Shown here one piece after another: positions 50,370-61,168 of a stretch of 64,000 nucleotides of DNA. A program made the translations under genes and the position numbers. Origin of the DNA: Sweltsa coloradensis (Eukaryota; Arthropoda; Insecta; Plecoptera; Chloroperlidae); contig JAMZAV010000025.1 of assembly GCA_024449915.1 (NCBI GenBank), positions 1,242,001 through 1,306,000 of the forward strand. Direction: 5' to 3'. The first letter of the stretch is position 1. Each line of letters opens with the position of its first letter. Under the pieces are notes generated by a model, which was given only the letters and a program-made list of their open reading frames with translations, did no database searches and was not told the DNA's origin.

Positions 50370-50520
50370 TATTATCATGATTTTTGTGGCCAATGTGGAT
50401 TAATGTACTATATATATATATATATCCAAAAACATATTTATGATTATGTAATCGGTTTTTCGGTTATAAATGCCATGTATAGTTTTCTGAAACGTTAGGA
50501 ATAAATGAAATTTTCTATAA
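49980..50520 (-). mobile_element. Penelope-like terminal repeats with hammerhead-type boxes
   Basis: 49983-50060 recurs directly at 50375-50500 (GTGGCC...TTAATGTACT, TTTTTCAGTT / ATGCCA). In the first unit the minus strand of 50051-50090 reads CCCTGAAGA, then GAT...ATC, then GAAACGTTC, the conserved boxes of the hammerhead motif found in Penelope-like long terminal repeats. The second unit is broken by AT microsatellites. Confidence 0.4.
50288..50426. repeat. (AT)n and (ATT)n microsatellites
   Basis: AT runs at 50288-50324 and 50406-50426, with an ATT run at about 50325-50370. They keep a spurious Ile/Tyr-rich frame open. Confidence 0.95.
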
Positions 50521-51051
50521 TACTGTGCGTGACACTTTCCCTAAAGCTAGTTATAACAATAAACCATGGATCAAGAAGCTTAAGACAAACCACATTAATT
50601 TATTTATTTATTTCTGTATATATACAATGTGAAAATATATGTATTATTAGTAAATATATAAACACATATCCTAAGCTTTCACACGCACACACATGCACGC
50701 GTATTTGTTTCCATTTATTTAATTTTATCTGCCCATAGGGCAGAAAGGCTAATGCAGGACACATGTGGCCTTCTGAAGCCTATCACAAGCGATCACAGAG
50801 TTACAATGTTGTTGAATTGCCAATTGCATGTGTACTTGCAATGTGTGAACTGTGAACAATCGTAAAATGTACGTGCTCATAAAATGTTTCATCTTCCATC
50901 AAACTACATCGAGTGCTTGAGATAAAGTTGCAGTCAACGTGTAACAGTCTTCTGACCTTGAATAATTTAGATTTGCATAATGTTTATACACATCGTTTAC
51001 GAGCTGATATCCATACTCAAACCATGTCTTCTTACAACACATAAACTATTT

Positions 51052-51390
51052 TAGGAAGCGAAGCGCTTAAGTTCACATCACTTTTTAGTCCAACCGACCA
51101 CAAGAATGTGTGTGTCACAAACTGTCACACTACTATTGAAATGCGTGTTCCTGGAGCTAAGAGAAAAGGTTGGGGTTTGGCTTGCCCAACATAAAGTTAA
51201 AAAATAATTTTCCCTTCACATTCACCGTTAATGAATACGAAGAAACGTGCAACATTTTTAATGGTAGGCTTCGTCTTAAGAACCCGGCACCTCCACCAAA
51301 AAATCAACGAACGATAATCTACGACAAATCTGTTGATTTAGTAGTTTAGTTCCTATTTTTTTTAGTTCTCCAAACCCATGCTTGTTATGA
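51052..51390 (+). mobile_element. Family E element, copy 12
   Basis: AGGAAGCGAAGCGCTTAAG, TCACATCACTTTTTAGTCC, CCCGGCACCTCCACC, then AATCTGTTGATTTAG. Heavily diverged in the middle. Confidence 0.6.
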
Positions 51391-51446
51391 ATATGTACAT
51401 CATACAAACATAGGCGTACCGATTGTGTAAACTCACATGTTAGACG

Positions 51447-51665
51447 CAAAAGTCTCATTCAGGTGGATATCGGTTCGATACTCGCCACTGGTAATCTGGA
51501 CTTAGGTTTTCTCCAAAGTTTTCCAAAGTCAAAATATGGTTAATTAATACTGAGATTGCGATCTGTAAAAATAAAATAGTAATTGAATATTTATTATCCT
51601 CACCCAACACCTAGTTAGTCAACTAAAAGGGGCAAGTTGTCCTTGACGGGTTTTCCACAAAACAT
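51447..51665 (+). mobile_element. tRNA-derived SINE, diverged
   Basis: GGTTCGATACTCGCC as B box, CTTAGGTTTTCTCCAAAG, ACACCTAGTTAGTCAACTAAA near the end. Confidence 0.55.
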
Positions 51666-51764
51666 GTATGTGTATACTAACATCCAAAACCTAAAACTAT
51701 GGTTAGAAAGTTTTAAACTTAAATCCACATACATGTCGTGGACAATCACTCATTTTAAGCCAAA

Positions 51765-51900
51765 GTTGTGTTATAAATACAAATCATTGGACTCATTGGA
51801 TCTTTAAATAAAGATATTAATAACAGTGGGAAGTCCAATGATTTGTATTTATAACGTTACCAATAATTTGTTATATAGTTTTATTTTTAATAACCAAAGT
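51765..51900. repeat. Hairpin repeat, family J, copy 2
   Basis: TTATAAATACAAATCATTGG and CCAATGATTTGTATTTATAA are exact inverted copies around a 40-bp loop. Shares TAACGTTA...TTATATAGTTTTATTTTTA with 48380-48440 in the opposite sense. Confidence 0.75.
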
Positions 51901-52689
51901 TATGTGTTTAAAATTAACCCGGGAATATATATTTTATGTGTATAGGCTCAATTATTGTAGTACAGATAAGGAATCGAAACAATTCTTTTTCCAATTTCGT
52001 TTATAACGCTGTCCTGTGTGTATGTCTTACCCATCATTCATCTTTAAACCATTGACAAGGTATTCAATCACTATTGCACGTGATAAAAAAAGCCTGACCT
52101 ACCGAGTTACATCTTGAATGCTTAGCCAACTATCGTCCGAACACTTATAAATCATCTAAACTATCGTAAGAGGGAGAGTTGATCCTTAATACCCTGCAGC
52201 AAATCTCCTAGAAAATGATTAGCTATGATTAGCCACAACCAACTAGTCAACACAGAAGCGTGAAACGGATGAAAAGTGAATAAACGCTTGCTAATATGGT
52301 CAATGGAGCATGAAAATGAGTTAAAGTTAACCCGATGTCATTGTCACCATTATGTTTGTAATCGTTTGCCGGACATCGTTGCTCCCGTGGAAATACAAAG
52401 TGTTCAAACCGTGTTTCCGTCCAAAGTTCCCACCCATTTTAATGATGGCCGCGGGCACGTCTTCTATCAAATAGGTTCTACGCCCATTTTACTAGTTAAT
52501 TTGATGAGCTTACTTGCGTTTAAGTGTAAGAGAATAATAACTGACATGTTTAGAATGTCATGATTCATAATTCTGAACTAGCACGGATACAACAGTACCC
52601 AACAGGGACAGCAAAAGAAGTTAATCAACATATCGTCGAAGAAGTGTGTGTACAGAAATTCAAGAGTTATCATATCATTATCATATCAT
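51901..52689. other. Non-coding sequence
   Basis: A 95-codon plus frame at 52276-52563 has mixed composition but no recognisable domain; coding status is unsupported. Confidence 0.3.
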
Positions 52690-52920
52690 ACCATTGGTGG
52701 AGGTGCCGGGTATTTCTATCTACATGGGAGGCTTGCCCCGCCCCTTTGACACCCAAGGTCACCAAAAACATTCATTATCATCCTTTTTGAAGCTCATTTA
52801 TTTATTAGCATCGTATTCGTAGGTCTTGTTCGATTTTTATCGCGAGACGTGACAGACGTACAGTCACAGACGGACGGACAGAAAAGTGATTCATAAAGGT
52901 GAGCTTCACACCCTAATAGA
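52690..52920 (-). mobile_element. Family E element, copy 13
   Basis: ATTGGTGGAGGTGCCGGGTA, AAGGTCACCAAAAACATTC, TCGCGAGACGTGACAGACG, GACGGACGGACAGAAAAGTG. Confidence 0.75.
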
Positions 52921-53699
52921 TAAAATATCTAATAAGTAATAAATCTTGATTTCTATTACGTACATTTATTAACTTTCCTAGATTTTTGTTCTTTTCAAGG
53001 AAAGGGGGTTACGAAAACCACGCGTGTCATAAGTTAGATGTTACTCTGGCTAGCTGTATCCACGGCACAACCATTATCTATATTAAGGATTAAGTTGAAG
53101 AGAGTTTTCGGGAAGTGATGAAGTTTTCAGAAAATATAATTTGCTGATTTCATTATTGCCCTGCTGTCTTGTCGTTCCTCAGGCGAACGAAGAAAGATAA
53201 GAATTAGCCATGCTATATAAATAAAGAATTTCCTCTATAGCATCAAGGATCAATGAGTAGGAATCATGTTTTATTGTATACGCTAATGCTGGGTGGCCTA
53301 TATACTGAAATACTAATTGCAAATTCTGCATTCACGTTGTCACAAGCGCAAAGGTTTCAAGACATTTATTAAGTTATATTCTCGTCTTTATATTTCCTAG
53401 CCTGTGCACTTTTTTCCAACTCAACTAGCCTTGCCCTTTGACCTTCTATCAAATTCGATTAATGGTAATACAAGGATCATTGTGATACACCAATTGGTCA
53501 GTTATACTGTTGTGCAATCACTTTGAATTATGCATATTTCTCAAACGTAGATGTTCTACCATATATAGCGTGTGTTATTCATGAAGTAAAACTGTCGCCC
53601 ATATATTAGGCTTCCAGATATGTTGGTAATTTGTTTATTGTAATTTTGTAGGAATTATTTATACATTCCAATACTTTTCATACGTTCTTAGCTCTCAGA
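52921..53699. other. AT-rich non-coding sequence
   Basis: No gene or repeat recognised. Confidence 0.4.
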
Positions 53700-54116
53700 T
53701 TGTTGAGCGAGCGTAGCGAGCGTCTCCACTTGACTCTTATGGCTCGAATGTCTGTTTTTTTTCTGTTACTGCTTCGGTACAGGTCGCACCGTTTCTCTGA
53801 TCGACCTGAAATTTTGCACACATGTACATACCACCTTTGCGGGTTGCTTATAGTTTTTAAACAAAATCAGATCGTTGGTTATAAAAAAAATTAAAAATTA
53901 AAAAAAATTAAATTAAAATAAAAATGTTCCGATCGTTATGAAATTTTGCAGGGTCAATAAGTACAACATTGTCTCCAATTTTAAAAATTTTCAGCAAAAT
54001 CGGTCAATACCTTAAAGACTTATTGGTATGTAACATTATGGGAATGTCGTACTCGGGTCGTGTTGCACGTACCGGTGCTCGCTCAACAACGCGACGGGAC
54101 TTTAGCGTTTTCCTAG
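53700..54116 (+). mobile_element. HINE-like element copy 8 (subfamily C, opposite orientation)
   Basis: In plus orientation it starts TTGTTGAGCGAGCGTAGCG and ends GCTCGCTCAACAACGCG, hairpin AACGC/GCGTT, TTTTCCTAG|T. Both subterminal repeats carry the same change (TTGTTGAGCGAGC) relative to subfamily A. The middle contains AAATTTTGCA and AAAATCGGTCAA units. The only copy in this orientation. Confidence 0.75.
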
Positions 54117-54117
54117 T

Positions 54118-54500
54118 ATATCATCATTTCTTTCATGTGCGTCCGACCGTCTGTACGTGTGTCACGTCTCACCTTAAAAACAGATCACGACGTCCACGTC
54201 TTTTGCTTTTTTTTGTTGACATTGCCCTTCAACAAGGGTGATACAGAATGTTTTTGGTGACCCTACCCTGGTAGTAAGGGGGAGTGGCTAACCGCCCAGA
54301 AAGTTTGAAAATTCATAAACCGGCACCTCCACCATTACCACAATAACCATTCAAGCGACGAACATTTTTTGAAAATAAGAATACCCGGCTCCGCCACCAA
54401 AAATATCATCTCATGGCAGATTTTATGTTTTCGTATCTTCTTCGACGATCTGTTCACCAGGTATAGCTTCGTTCTCTCTTTTAAGTACTCCCATACCCGT
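54118..54500 (+). mobile_element. Family E element, copy 14
   Basis: Directly beside HINE copy 8. GTGTGTCACGTCTCACC, TTGCCCTTCAACAAGGGTGA, ACAGAATGTTTTTGGTGACC, CCGGCACCTCCACCATTACC, GACGATCTGTTCACC. Confidence 0.75.
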
Positions 54501-54924
54501 TCTTGTTAATATTCATTATGAGGCGTGTGACTGTGAATGTTGTAAATACAGCATCTATCTTTAGAGGAAAATCCCTTAGTAATCATCTAGTCACAGTGGC
54601 ATTGTGTAGAAGAGGAAATAAGAAATTAGTTAAGGAGGTTTTCTTAATGACTTGCTAGAACTCAACAATCTCAACAATCTTCTTCAATGTACTTCGAGAA
54701 TTGAATTGAGAAAATTCGAGGCGAACTGAGTAGACGAAAATTAATGAGAGTACAACTTATAGTTTCGCGACAGGAAAAGTAGGGCATACGCTAGAAACAA
54801 GAACAAATTTAGCTACTTTTAGCATGATTATTTAAACTGACTTAAGCTAAATTCGTGTATATCACGGCAGTATCAGTGTTAGACAATCAGAATAATATTT
54901 ACTAATGATAATTATTCGGAATTC

Positions 54925-55150
54925 GAAGCTCACCTATACGTATTACTTGATTGTCCGACCGGCCTCCACCCATCTGTCTCTCCGTCTGTGCGTGTGTCAC
55001 GTCCAAGATGAAAACCGAACATGACGTCTTTTGTTTACATTGCCCTTCAACAAGGATACAAGATGTTAAGAGTGACCCATGGGGTCAGAAGTACGGGATT
55101 AGTCTCACTGGAAATGGGAATATCTTTTTACCCGGCACTTCTTCCAAAAG
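54925..55150 (+). mobile_element. Family E element, copy 15
   Basis: TCTCCGTCTGTGCGTGTGTC, AAAACCGAACATGACGTC, TTGCCCTTCAACAAGGATAC, CCCGGCACTTCTTCC. Confidence 0.7.
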
Positions 55151-55189
55151 AGATCCACGCTGGATGAGGTTCATTTTTATTTTTATTTT

Positions 55190-55322
55190 TTATTTATTTA
55201 TTGGATAAATATTTTTTTTAAATTCTATTAAGAATCTACCCACCCACCTTCCCACCCACTTACATAATTTATTTTCAGTGGGGGACTTACTTTAATTTAA
55301 AGCAGACCAAGCCAACCCTGTC
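55190..55322 (+). repeat. Family H retroposon-end fragment
   Basis: TTTATTTATTGGATAAAT, CTACCCACCCACCTTCC, TTTTCAGTGGGGGACTTAC, CCAAGCCAACCCTGTCGG. Immediately precedes the LINE below. Confidence 0.55.
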
Positions 55323-55323
55323 G

Positions 55324-56090
55324 GTGCCGACACTATCCAACTTTAGAGACAGCATAGTAGTAGCAAGTAGCTGGTCACGCTCCTATGCTACCCAAATTTG
55401 GAACCCAAATCATGTCACAAAAACTTCAAAAATAGAAAGAGTACAGCAACGATATTTCAAACACTGGTGCTTCAAGACTAATACGGAATACAATAGAGTC
55501 AATCATCTGGGTATGTGTTCTGACAGTCAGCTAAGTACTCTTGAAAGCCGGAGGAAATTTATGGACATTGTTCTGCTCTAAAAAATGCGAATAACCTGCT
55601 TGACTCGCCTCTAATCGAATCACTGAACTACAGTGTGCCACCGAGGAATACACGTATTCATAAACTGTTTCAACTTCCCTCCAGTCACATTGATGTGCAC
55701 AAGTATTCTTATTTGAAAAGGTTGCAGTTTACGTATAACAATTTTTTGTCATTGAATAGGCCTCAGTTAGATTTGCACAATAGCAATATGTATCACTTTC
55801 GAAATCAAGTAAAGGTAACCGAAAATTAACTTCACTAATCTCTTCAGTCACTCCTTCATGCACCCACAATTTATGTTTACACTTACATACTCACGCACAC
55901 AATCATACACTCAAACATACATTTAACACCACTCTATTTTTATAGTCATCTTTATGTTATTTATTTTATTTTGTATTGCATTGTAACGTTATATATTGTT
56001 TTATTTGATACCTTATGTAATGTTTTGTAAATTTCACTTGTGGGACATTCAGTTCGGTTGTAATGTGGCCACAAATAAATGAATAATTGA
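55324..56090 (+). pseudogene. 5'-truncated LINE: reverse transcriptase C-terminus and 3' UTR
   Basis: The first frame reads YATQIWNP...KIERVQQRYFKHWCFK and LESRRKFMDIVLL, the C-terminal region of Jockey/CR1-group LINE reverse transcriptases. A frameshift near 55580 leads to LLDSPLIESLNYSVPPR...KYSYLKRLQFTYNN up to a stop at 55829. The 3' UTR runs to CCACAAATAAATGAATAA near 56085. All upstream domains are lost; non-functional. Confidence 0.8.
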
Positions 56091-56671
56091 TATTTTTATT
56101 TAAAGGAACTTTGCAAAACTTGGGTTGTAGAAAACTATCAATTAAACTTGAGACAGGAAATGTTTTCACACACATCGCCTTGTATATGTAAATGTAAAAC
56201 ACTTGGCCGAGGAAATACTAATTATTACATTTTTGTACCGGTACTATATTGTTGCTAATTTATACTTCATTAGAAAAAAATTATAGAATATTTAATCAAT
56301 AGAAGTAATGTCTCTGATGAAGTGTTCGTCGAAATAATCGATCTAAAATTTTGTGACCAAACTTGAAGAATCACCAATAATTTGTCAAAATACAGCTGCG
56401 GTAAGTAATAACATATCAAACTTGATAAAAGTATGCCAAGGGAGAGGGACGAATACGTGCTAGTTACACTTATTTACCTCATGTGCAAGTGTGTATGATA
56501 AATCCCGTACGGGTTAAGACTTACGAGGATTAGACAGAAAACTTTTGGATATCTATATCATTGCAAATGGGTCAACCTACCTTGCAAGCTCTACTTTTGA
56601 ATTGATGGAGCAGTGAAAATTCAGCATGAAGGCAAAACAATTGTGAATACTGTAGGTATCTTATTATGGAA

Positions 56672-56870
56672 AAACTCCTCTATATCTATCACTTTTCTGT
56701 GTCACGATAAATAATGAACATGACCTTCGATTGACATGCGTTTGTTGTTAACACTTTCCTCAACAAAGGAGATGCATTTTGATAACCCTGGGTGTTAGGG
56801 GGGATGGTCTAGAACAGCAGAAAATTTGAGTATTTTTGTAATGGCTACCATCACCATTAGTGAAGCCTGG
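56672..56870 (+). mobile_element. Family E element, copy 16
   Basis: TATCACTTTTCTGTGTCACGA (an internal deletion removes the TCCGTCCG tract), GATTGACATGCGTTTGTTG, TTTTGATAACCCTGGGTG. Confidence 0.6.
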
Positions 56871-56934
56871 AACCCCGAAATTTCAGTTTTTATTATAATG
56901 TGATGCACAGTTTTCATACAGTGGGTTGATATCT

Positions 56935-57200
56935 GTTTTCGTTCTTCTCGACGTCTGCTCGGCAGTCCGGGTTAGTGGAGGAACCTATATGACTGCCAAG
57001 GTTACACCGTCCTTTCGGATGTGACGTTAAGCCGTTGGTCCCCTTGGTACTTTTCGAAAGGAGCAGGCTACGTGCCGGTACCGGGTTTCCCCTCCTCCCT
57101 TCTGTTCATACTTCATCCTCATCTATCACCACTCATCGTCTCGAATAGCCAAAGTGCATTAATATGAGACGTTAAGCAATATTCAATCAATCAATCTATC
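56935..57200 (+). mobile_element. LINE/SINE 3' end with (AATC)n tail
   Basis: CTTTCGGATGTGACGTTAAGC, CCGTTGGTCCCC, AATATGAGACGTTAAGCAA and TTCAATCAATCAATC form a layout common in 3' ends of arthropod non-LTR retrotransposons. No coding part. Confidence 0.5.
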
Positions 57201-58160
57201 AATTAGAAGAAAGATTGCATATTGTATCATTGCAATGTTCATTCTTCCCCCACAGTTGATAACACATTGATAACACTAGCCTACTTCCACGCTGACGACC
57301 TCCATAGTCATAGTCGGTCCATTGCAAATGGTGATATGTGTGGTTCACAAAATCATCAAATCGTACACTGTCCTTTGCCCCAGAATATTAACAGTTTTAA
57401 TAATATTAGATGCACTGTCCAATACAACATATTACATCATATTCTGGTCACAAAAAGATTTCCACGTTTCGGCGTCGACATACTCGTTAAACATTGTCTC
57501 TTCGTCCCGACTTACTGGAATGGCGCTCTTGTTAATACACAGATATTGACACCTACATGATTAGAACGCGATGACGTCAAGGAGGCTAAACTGTCGATAC
57601 TGCCGTCGCAAAATGGTTGTTTAACTTTTGGTTAGGACATTGAATTAAACAACTACATTTTCTGCAAAATCTTAATTTTGTTCTGGTGGATTTCTTCGAA
57701 TTTTGTGTTTGGTTATTAAATACAAAATAATATTTGGAGTGTGGTAAATGTATGAACCACCACTGCCACTACTGAAGCCTGGGTCATATAAGAATAAAAT
57801 GACCTTCAAAATGGTGACGAGATCATCTCGGCACAATCATTGTAAAAAAAACGAACAAGGTAATCAAGCAATGACCACCTGATTTTGAAGCTCTGGAAGT
57901 ACTTTGACAGCTGGTTTGACGTTTTTGTTTTAATTAAAGTGGAATTTAAGATGCTTGTACCTTAATTACTTCTTAAAGATAAAGTTATGTCGAAGGAAAA
58001 GTTAAAAATATTTCTAGGGTGCAGGGCCTGCCTGAAGCAGGAGCTCGTAGACCTAGGCGTATACAGGGCCAGGTGGATCTAAAACGATGTGTACATGTCA
58101 GTCAGACTGTGTCTTGTATTTTGCAAGAATGGTATGGCCGCGAGCTCTCATTGGTCCTTA
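57201..58160. other. Non-coding sequence
   Basis: A 112-codon plus frame at 57222-57560 has no recognisable domain and overlaps another long frame; coding status is unsupported. Confidence 0.35.
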
Positions 58161-58742
58161 CTAGGCCTCTTCGCGCACGCTTTTTCTAGTCGCGTTGATG
58201 GAAGAGCTTTGTTGTAAGTTTTTAGTTTGCGTGGGATCTCTTTACTTTTGCAAGTGCTTTTTGAACGCATTGTAGTGATTGTTGCCAAGTTTCTATTGTT
58301 ACTTGTTAATTGTTATTATTTACCTAAAATAAATTATATTAAAACCTTTATTTCTATGGATTCTGGCTTGCTTTTCCAACTTTTTCTTTCAAAAGGTACT
58401 ACATATCACCATAACCTTAATGTCTATGTAAAATATTAACGTTGTAGTCCTACCTGTTTGGTCAGAATCGGCCCAAATGTGACAAAATATCGCACTAAAA
58501 ATCGAAAAAATCGTAAAAGTACGATATTTATGAGAAATATTTCTTCGATTGTACCCAAAAAACGTGGCAGATCTAAGTTCAGAGATTTCAAAGGTCCCCT
58601 CCAAATTTTATCAAGATCTCATTTGTCGTTTGCCCGGTAGAGAGCGAACAAACAAACAAACAGGAAAAAAAAACTGAGCTATTTTTTTTTTTTTTGGGGG
58701 GGGGGGGTCAGTGAAATTGAAGTTTTCGCTTCGCTCATCTAA
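58161..58742 (-). mobile_element. HINE-like element copy 9
   Basis: Plus-left edge ACTAGGCCTCTTCGCGCACGC, GTTGATGGAAGAGC; plus-right edge TTCGCTTCGCTCATCTAA. First of four copies in one orientation. A homopolymer T/G run lies near 58685-58708. Confidence 0.75.
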
Positions 58743-58849
58743 AAATTCAAGCATAGTTGCCAACTGTAAAAGCTGAGGTTGACGTTAGAAAAGTTTTTGT
58801 TTATTAGTTTTTTTATTCAAATGAAGTAATGAACGTGTATTGATAATAA

Positions 58850-59548
58850 CTAGGCCGCTTCGCGAACGCTTTTTTCAGTCGCGTTGATGGATGAGCTCTT
58901 TTTGGAATATTTATGTCCAATGATTACGTTTTTATGTGGAATCTCCTTACTTTTTCTATAGTTACTTGATATTACTTGTTCATTATACGTCACCTGTAAA
59001 AGGCTTATATTAAAACCTTTATGTCTATGAATTTTGACCAACTTTTTCAACTTTTTCTTTCAAGAGGCACTACATCACCATAATCGTTATGTCAATGTAA
59101 AATATGAACGTTGTAGCCTCACCCGTTTGGTCAAAATCAGCCCAAATATCACGAAAATATCGTATTAAAAACCGGAGAAAAAATCGTAAAAGTACGATTT
59201 CTATAAGAAATATTTTTTCAAATGTCTCTAAAATCATAGCGTATATGATTTCAGTGATTTTAAACGTTCCTATAAAGTTTCATCAATATCGGAGTAGCCG
59301 TTTGCCAAATTTTACGAAAATATCGCACTAAAAATCGCAAAAACATTGTAAAAGTACGATATTTATGAGAAATATTTCTTCGATTGTACCCAAAAACAAT
59401 ACAGCTCTAAGTTCAGAGATTTCGAAGGTCCCCTCCAATTTTCATCAAGATCGAATATGCCGTTTGCCCGGTAGAGAGCGAACAAACAGACAAAAAAATA
59501 ACAAAAACAAAACACCGGAGCTATTTTTCTTGGGGTAACGTAAGTAAA
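58850..59548 (-). mobile_element. HINE-like element copy 10, right edge lost
   Basis: Plus-left edge ACTAGGCCGCTTCGCGAACGC, GTTGATGGATGAGC. The plus-right subterminal repeat is missing: the sequence breaks at TTGGGGTAACGTAAGTAA, and the next copy starts at once with CTAG. Confidence 0.75.
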
Positions 59549-60371
59549 CTAGGAAAACGCTAAAGTCCCGCGCGTTGATGGATGAGCTTTTTAAAGTTTA
59601 AAGTTTGCTTGGGATATCTTTACTTTTGCAAGTGCTTTGTTTTGCTGTCTACGCATTGTAGGTGAATGTTGTCAAGTTTCTTTGTTTCTTGTCAATTGGT
59701 ACCGTAAAAAACTTATATTAAAAGCTTTATTTCTATGGATTCTGGCTAACTTTTTCAACTTTTTCTTTCAAAAGGTACTACATCACCATAACCTTAATGT
59801 CCATGTATAATATGAACGTTGAAACCCCACCCGTTTGGTCAGAATTGGCCCAAACGGCACGAAAATATCGTACAAAAAACCAAAAATCTTATATTAAAAG
59901 CTTTATTTCTATAGATTCTGGCAACTTTTTCAACTTTTTCTTTCAAAATGTACTAAATCACCATAACCTTAATGTCCATGTATAATATGAACGTTTTAGC
60001 TTCACCCGTTTGGTCAGAATTGGCCCAAATGGCACGAAAATATCGCCCAAAAAATCGAAAAAAATCGTAAAAGTAAGATATTCATGAGAAATATTTCTTC
60101 GATTGTACCCAAAAACGTGGCAAGTCTAAGTTCAGAGATTTCGAAGGTCCTGTCAAATTTTCATCCAGATCGCATATGCCGTTTGCCCGGTAGAGAGCGA
60201 ACAAACAGACAGAAAAACAAACAAAAAAACAAAAAAAAAAAAAAAAAAAAAAAAAAAACAGCCGAGCTAAATTTTTTTGGGGGTCGGTGAAATTGAAGTC
60301 TTCGCTTCGCTCATCCAAAAACAAACAAAAAAACACAAAGTCAAATTGAAGTCTTCGCTTCGCTCATCCAA
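59549..60371 (-). mobile_element. HINE-like element copy 11, with duplicated terminus
   Basis: Plus-left edge ACTAGGAAAACGCTAAAGTC. Contains a tandem duplication of about 180 bp (AAAGCTTTATTTCTATGGA at 59723 and again near 59900). The plus-right edge TTCGCTTCGCTCATCCAA occurs twice, ending at 60318 and 60371. A long A run lies at 60231-60258. Confidence 0.75.
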
Positions 60372-60405
60372 TAACTTCGGAATAATAATTTTGCTTGAAA
60401 ATTAA

Positions 60406-61168
60406 CTAGGAAAACGCTAAAGTCCCGCCGCGTTGAAGGATGAGCTTTTTATAGTTTTTAGTTTGCGTGGCATATCTTTAATTTTGCAAGTGCTTTAATT
60501 TGTTGCCTACGCATTGAAGTGATTGTTGTCAAGTTTCTATTGTTTCTTGTCAATTGGTATTATTTACCTTAAAAAACTTATATTAAAAGCTTTATTTCTA
60601 TGGATTCTGGCAACTTTTTCTTTCAAAAGGTACTACATGTCCATGTATAATATGATCGTTGTAGCCCCACCCGTTTGGTCAGAATTGGCCATTATGGCAC
60701 GAAAATATCGCACAAAAAATCAAAAAACTTTTATTAAAAGCTTTATTTCTATAGATTCTGGCTAACTTTTTCAACTTTTTCTTTCTAAATGTACTACATC
60801 ACCATAACCTTAATGTTCATGTGTAATATGAACGTTGTAGCCTAACCCGTTTGGTCAGAATTGGCCCAAATGGCACGAAAATATCGCACAAAAAATCGAA
60901 AAAAAATCGTAAAAGAACGATATTCATGAGAAATATTTCTTCGATTGTACCCAAAAACGTGGCAAGTCTAAGTTCAGAGATTTCAAAGGTCCTGTCAAAT
61001 TTTCATCAAGATCGCATATGCCGTTTGCCCGGTAGAGAGCGAACAAACAGACGGAAAAACAAACAAACAAACAAAAAAAAAAAAAAAAAAACACCCGAGC
61101 TAAATTTTTTGGGGGGTCAGTGAAATTGAAGTCTTCGCTTCACTCGCTTCGCTCGCTACGCTCATCCA
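60406..61168 (-). mobile_element. HINE-like element copy 12
   Basis: Plus-left edge ACTAGGAAAACGCTAAAGTC, CGTTGAAGGATGAGC; plus-right edge CTCGCTTCGCTCGCTACGCTC. Carries the same internal tandem duplication as copy 11, so both derive from one source. Confidence 0.75.

Noticed and set aside
52276..52563. 95-codon plus-strand frame considered as a possible downstream activin exon
   Set aside because: It has neither the Cys spacing of the mature domain nor the second-exon propeptide motifs.
57222..57560. 112-codon plus-strand frame
   Set aside because: No recognisable domain, AT-rich codons, and a second long frame overlaps it; I cannot support a gene.
60082..60336. Phe-rich minus-strand frames in HINE copies (also at 4075 and 6339)
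   Set aside because: The same frame recurs only because the element is repeated; the poly-Phe is the A tract. The right ends decay without preserving the frame.
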